Source: Chryseobacterium sp.
Lineage (GTDB): Bacteria; Bacteroidota; Bacteroidia; Flavobacteriales; Weeksellaceae
DNA: 64,000 bases
Direction of reading: 5' to 3'
NCBI GenBank assembly: GCA_031286615.1
Contig: JAITUA010000015.1
Span: forward strand, 496,001 to 560,000
Of this stretch, positions 60,991 to 64,000 are shown one piece after another. The notes below the pieces were generated by a model. That model was not told where the DNA came from and ran no database searches. It worked only from the letters and a program-made list of their open reading frames with translations. How positions within the stretch are numbered: the first letter of the stretch is position 1; each line of letters begins with the position of its first letter. A program made the translations under genes and the position numbers.

Positions 60991-62871
60991 ATGGAAAATA
61001 TAGATTTAAATACTGTTTTTGGTACATCAAGGTCTTTCAAGGAACAACTTCATGACTCCAATAATCCCAACGTCTACTGTCTTTTGACAATGAACGGAAA
61101 AGAATTCCTGCTAAAAAACAGCTATGAGGTGGAGCTTCATCAAAAAACAGCTGACCACGATACCTTTACGATTACTGTTCCCGATGATGCATTGGACAGC
61201 TTTAAAGGGTATGTGCTGGAAAACTCCAAGAATATTCTTGGGAACGACCTTACTATTTCCTATTGGAAGTTTGGGACAATCCAACAGGTTTTCAGCGGAA
61301 TTATTGGCGGAATTGATAATTTGAAAAATGAAGGAGGTGGTTATGGTGATTTGGTCATTACAGGATTTTCTCCAAGTATTTTACTGGAAAGCGGGAAAGA
61401 TTGCCAAAGTTTTGAAAATAAAACCTTAGAGCAAATAATAAAAGAGGTTTGTGAAATCTATCCTACGGAAGCCCAGATAAATGTTGATCTTCCTAATGTA
61501 AAGCATGTGCTTCCCTATACCGTTCAGTACAAAGAATCGGACTATCAGTTCATTCGCAGACTGGCAGTGTGTTATGGGGAGTTTTTCTATTACAACGGGG
61601 AACGAATGATTTTCGGAACCGGAACACAGCCGATACTTAAACTTAAGGAAGGAAACGATTTAATAGATGTTAAGTTTTCTTTGAAAATCGGAGCTCAAGA
61701 TTTCGGATTTACGGGTTATGATGCCCAAAGCGGAGCAAAAATAGAAAAGGACGGCAAAACACAACAAAGTGAATTCAAAGAAAACCTTTTCCAAAGCGTT
61801 GCTGTGAACAGATCGGGAAATCTCTTTAAAAAGAAGCCGAAAATGCACTTTAACCATACAGGAATCATGCAATCTGAAAAAGAACTGGAAGAAGCTGTTA
61901 GATTAGAGAAAGAAAAAAGAGAAAACCTGATGCAGGTAACCGGACGAAGCTCCAATCCGGCTCTGAAGATCGGAGGACGAGCCGAACTTTCGGACATTAA
62001 CGGTAAAGCGATGGAAACTTACCGCATCATCGAGATAAAACATATTCACGATCCCGGAGAATACTATAATGAGTTTACCGCTATTCCTGATTTGTTTAAT
62101 GCTCCATACATTGATACCGAAGCCGTACCGAAAGGTGAAGAGCAATCAGCAAGAGTAATGGATAACAACGATCCTATGGGAATGGGAAGAGTACGGGTAC
62201 AATTCCCTTGGCAGGAGGAAAAAAACCAAATGACACCTTGGCTACGATTGATACAACCCCACTCCGGAGCCGGTAAGGGATTTTATTTCGTTCCTGAGAT
62301 CGGTGAAGAAGTTTTGGTAGGTTTTGAAAGCCAAAATGCAGAAAAACCTTTTGTGATGGGAATGCATTATAATGGTAGTGAAACGAGCTCTTATCACACA
62401 AGTGGAAATGACAAGAAAGTGATTCATACACGAAGTGGAACTAAAATTATTCTAAACGATGCAGAAGGTTCTGTCTTCATAGAAGACCCCAGTGGGAATA
62501 CCTATCTGATGGATGGACAGGGTAATATTAATGTCAATGCTCCAAATGATATGACCCTTACGGCAGGAAAAAATCTTAATATCAATGTTGGGCAAAATAT
62601 GACCACAACAGTTGGAATGAACAAAAGCAATTCTGTAGGCATGAATATCACAGAGGTTGCAGGAATGAACATTTTTCAGAATGCAACATTAGATTATAGC
62701 CTAAATGCTACTAATATTACCAAAATTGCAAATGAAAACTACAGTTATGAAGCTAATGATATTCATAAGAACGCTTCAGAAAATATAGAAGTGGTAGCAA
62801 TGAAAGATTATGTACAGAATAGTGAGAAAACAATACATAATTTATCTGGAGAAGAGGGACATAGCGCATAA
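60991..62871 (+). CDS. tssI: T6SS spike protein VgrG (TssI)
   Basis: A 626-residue VgrG. The N-terminal gp27-like part (1-370) includes HVLPYTVQYKESDYQFIRRL and AVCYGEFFYYNGERMIFGTG. The gp5 OB-fold (about 390-470) has DPMGMGRVRVQFPWQEEKNQ, LRLIQPHSGAGKGFYFVPEI and GEEVLVGFESQNAEKPFVMG. The C-terminal beta-helix (about 480-620) contains short repeats such as MTLTAGKNLNINVGQNMTTT. There is no C-terminal toxin extension, so cargo must attach through the PAAR-like protein or adaptors. Confidence 0.95.
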   Translation: MENIDLNTVFGTSRSFKEQLHDSNNPNVYCLLTMNGKEFLLKNSYEVELHQKTADHDTFTITVPDDALDSFKGYVLENSKNILGNDLTISYWKFGTIQQVFSGIIGGIDNLKNEGGGYGDLVITGFSPSILLESGKDCQSFENKTLEQIIKEVCEIYPTEAQINVDLPNVKHVLPYTVQYKESDYQFIRRLAVCYGEFFYYNGERMIFGTGTQPILKLKEGNDLIDVKFSLKIGAQDFGFTGYDAQSGAKIEKDGKTQQSEFKENLFQSVAVNRSGNLFKKKPKMHFNHTGIMQSEKELEEAVRLEKEKRENLMQVTGRSSNPALKIGGRAELSDINGKAMETYRIIEIKHIHDPGEYYNEFTAIPDLFNAPYIDTEAVPKGEEQSARVMDNNDPMGMGRVRVQFPWQEEKNQMTPWLRLIQPHSGAGKGFYFVPEIGEEVLVGFESQNAEKPFVMGMHYNGSETSSYHTSGNDKKVIHTRSGTKIILNDAEGSVFIEDPSGNTYLMDGQGNINVNAPNDMTLTAGKNLNINVGQNMTTTVGMNKSNSVGMNITEVAGMNIFQNATLDYSLNATNITKIANENYSYEANDIHKNASENIEVVAMKDYVQNSEKTIHNLSGEEGHSA

Positions 62872-62882
62872 AATTTTGAGTT

Positions 62883-64000
62883 ATGGAAAATCAAGAACAA
62901 AAAAAAGGACAAATACAGATATTTGCTAAAAATATAAAAGGAAAAGCGAGAGGTAAAATACAGGAAGATAGCAAGATAACGAAAAATATTGTAGAAGGAA
63001 ACCACGTCCAAAATGGAGGGGGTGGAGTGAATAATGATGTAAATACAGAAAGAAAACAATTAAAAATAGGTCGTTATTTTGAAAGTGCTATTTGGACAAA
63101 CCACAAAGATGAGCCTATAAAAAGAGCTATTTACGGACAAACTGTAAGACTGAATATAATAATGAATAAAGAATATGTAAAAGTAGGAGAAGAAGTTCAG
63201 TTCAAATTATATAATGTTGACAAATCGACAAAAAAAGAAACACTTGTAGGTTTAGTAAATACAAAAGATAATAAAATAGGTTATGACAGGGTCAAAATAC
63301 AAAATATAGGAGGAAAGTATAAAGCAATCATCATATTTACCCTTACTCCTGATAATCTTGATAAGGAGTTACCTCCTTACATGAAAAATCACTTGGAATG
63401 GCTGTATTGCAGATGCAGTTATCAATCTGAACATAAAGACTGGGAGCACAAACAGATACCTAAGAAACAGGCAGATTATTTGGAAATGGGAGTTTTGGTA
63501 ATTGACCGATATAAAATGCCAGGATTAAAACCTGACGGATCAGATATTGCGGATGATATGACATACGGAACGGGGCATCCACATAAAAAGCTGATATACT
63601 CGGCAGACAGACGCTCAAAATACACAGAAGAATATAAAACTTTTGGTTTTGATGTTTCTAAACATGCCCTGTTCGCTGATGCAGAAGATGATGTACTTAT
63701 GGAGCCCTATGAAATAGAAGAAGTCGTTGTAACCAATAAAAAACAGGAAGAATACAAAGCTCCTGTAGACCACACTGCCGTTTATATAACAAAGTTTCCT
63801 ACTCCCACAGAAGAAAGAAATGCACTTAAAAAAGTAAGAAACAAAAATGTAAAGGCGATTTATACCAAAGAGCAATGCTACAGTACAAAATATGGTATTA
63901 TCTCCACAGGATTAGATGTTAGGATTTTTGATAATCTTTCTGATGAACAATTGTTTTGGGATTTTGAAAATACGGCAGAATTCTATTTTGCAAGAGGAGA
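62883..64000 (+). CDS. VgrG-linked protein of unknown function, 3' end beyond window
   Basis: ATG 62883, 11 bp after the vgrG stop, opens a frame that stays open to the window end (372 full codons), so it is a real but truncated gene. It starts polar and Lys/Gln-rich (ENQEQKKGQIQIFAKNIKGK), followed by a beta-rich segment (VGEEVQFKLYNVDKSTKKET) similar in style to the delivery modules of the large effector. It continues with WLYCRCSYQSEHKDWEHKQI, MTYGTGHPHKKLIYSADRRS and EIEEVVVTNKKQEEYKAPVD. I recognise no enzyme family in the visible part. Position suggests a T6SS cargo or adaptor with its toxin domain downstream. Confidence 0.6.
   Translation, partial: MENQEQKKGQIQIFAKNIKGKARGKIQEDSKITKNIVEGNHVQNGGGGVNNDVNTERKQLKIGRYFESAIWTNHKDEPIKRAIYGQTVRLNIIMNKEYVKVGEEVQFKLYNVDKSTKKETLVGLVNTKDNKIGYDRVKIQNIGGKYKAIIIFTLTPDNLDKELPPYMKNHLEWLYCRCSYQSEHKDWEHKQIPKKQADYLEMGVLVIDRYKMPGLKPDGSDIADDMTYGTGHPHKKLIYSADRRSKYTEEYKTFGFDVSKHALFADAEDDVLMEPYEIEEVVVTNKKQEEYKAPVDHTAVYITKFPTPTEERNALKKVRNKNVKAIYTKEQCYSTKYGIISTGLDVRIFDNLSDEQLFWDFENTAEFYFARG

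Overview
The window looks like a chromosomal segment of a Chryseobacterium-like flavobacterium (Bacteroidota, Weeksellaceae). The evidence is A/T-rich DNA, TTTG-N17-23-TAnnTTTG promoters, mostly no Shine-Dalgarno sequences, beta-propeller sensor kinases, a DnaX without zinc cysteines and a subtype-iii type VI secretion system (T6SSiii). I saw no rRNA or tRNA gene, CRISPR array or intact transposase.

Region 1 (1-9.2 kb): a valine/isobutyryl-CoA degradation operon (mmsA cut by the window edge, acyl-CoA dehydrogenase, 3-hydroxyisobutyryl-CoA hydrolase, mmsB, enoyl-CoA hydratase). It holds a MITE-like inverted-repeat element and faces a convergent Lrp/AsnC regulator. Then comes metE behind a cobalamin riboswitch. 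Region 2 (9.3-27 kb): regulators and envelope functions. These are an AraC regulator with an aldehyde dehydrogenase, a DUF1062 protein, an ECF42-type sigma factor with its DGPF/YCII partner, a Crp-like regulator with an outer-membrane protein and DoxX, an MFS exporter, a membrane AraC protein, a secreted protein, a propeller histidine kinase with a NarL-type response regulator, a DUF1349 protein and small HTH regulators. Region 3 (27-36.6 kb): an alpha-oxoamine synthase with TetR, dnaX split at an A10 slippery run, a DAHP synthase-chorismate mutase fusion, rsgA, ndk and a secreted alpha-L-fucosidase.

Region 4 (36.8-64 kb): a T6SSiii locus. It starts just after a decayed DNA adenine methylase and a near-perfect promoter. 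Order: PKD-domain membrane protein, tssH, a catalytically dead NlpC/P60-like lipoprotein, tssG, tssN, tssK, tssO, two unknowns, tssE, a LysM protein, a PAAR-like protein, a large two-headed peptidoglycan hydrolase effector, three lipoproteins that are probably immunity proteins, tssF, tssB, tssC, a truncated hcp, two intact hcp genes, vgrG, and an unrecognised protein running off the end. No TssJ/L/M is present, as expected for subtype iii. I could not place TssR, and TssP and TssQ only tentatively.

The most interesting observations are: (a) an unannotated 43-codon ORF, 18 of 43 residues aromatic, between a good promoter and the DAHP synthase-chorismate mutase gene, overlapping a terminator-like hairpin, probably an attenuation leader; (b) a likely programmed -1 frameshift in dnaX with a strong downstream stem and an internal Shine-Dalgarno-like sequence; (c) the effector and lipoprotein cassette, with a composition break inside the effector gene and a duplicated SH3 module in two adjacent lipoproteins; (d) the pseudo-enzyme NlpC/P60-like lipoprotein.
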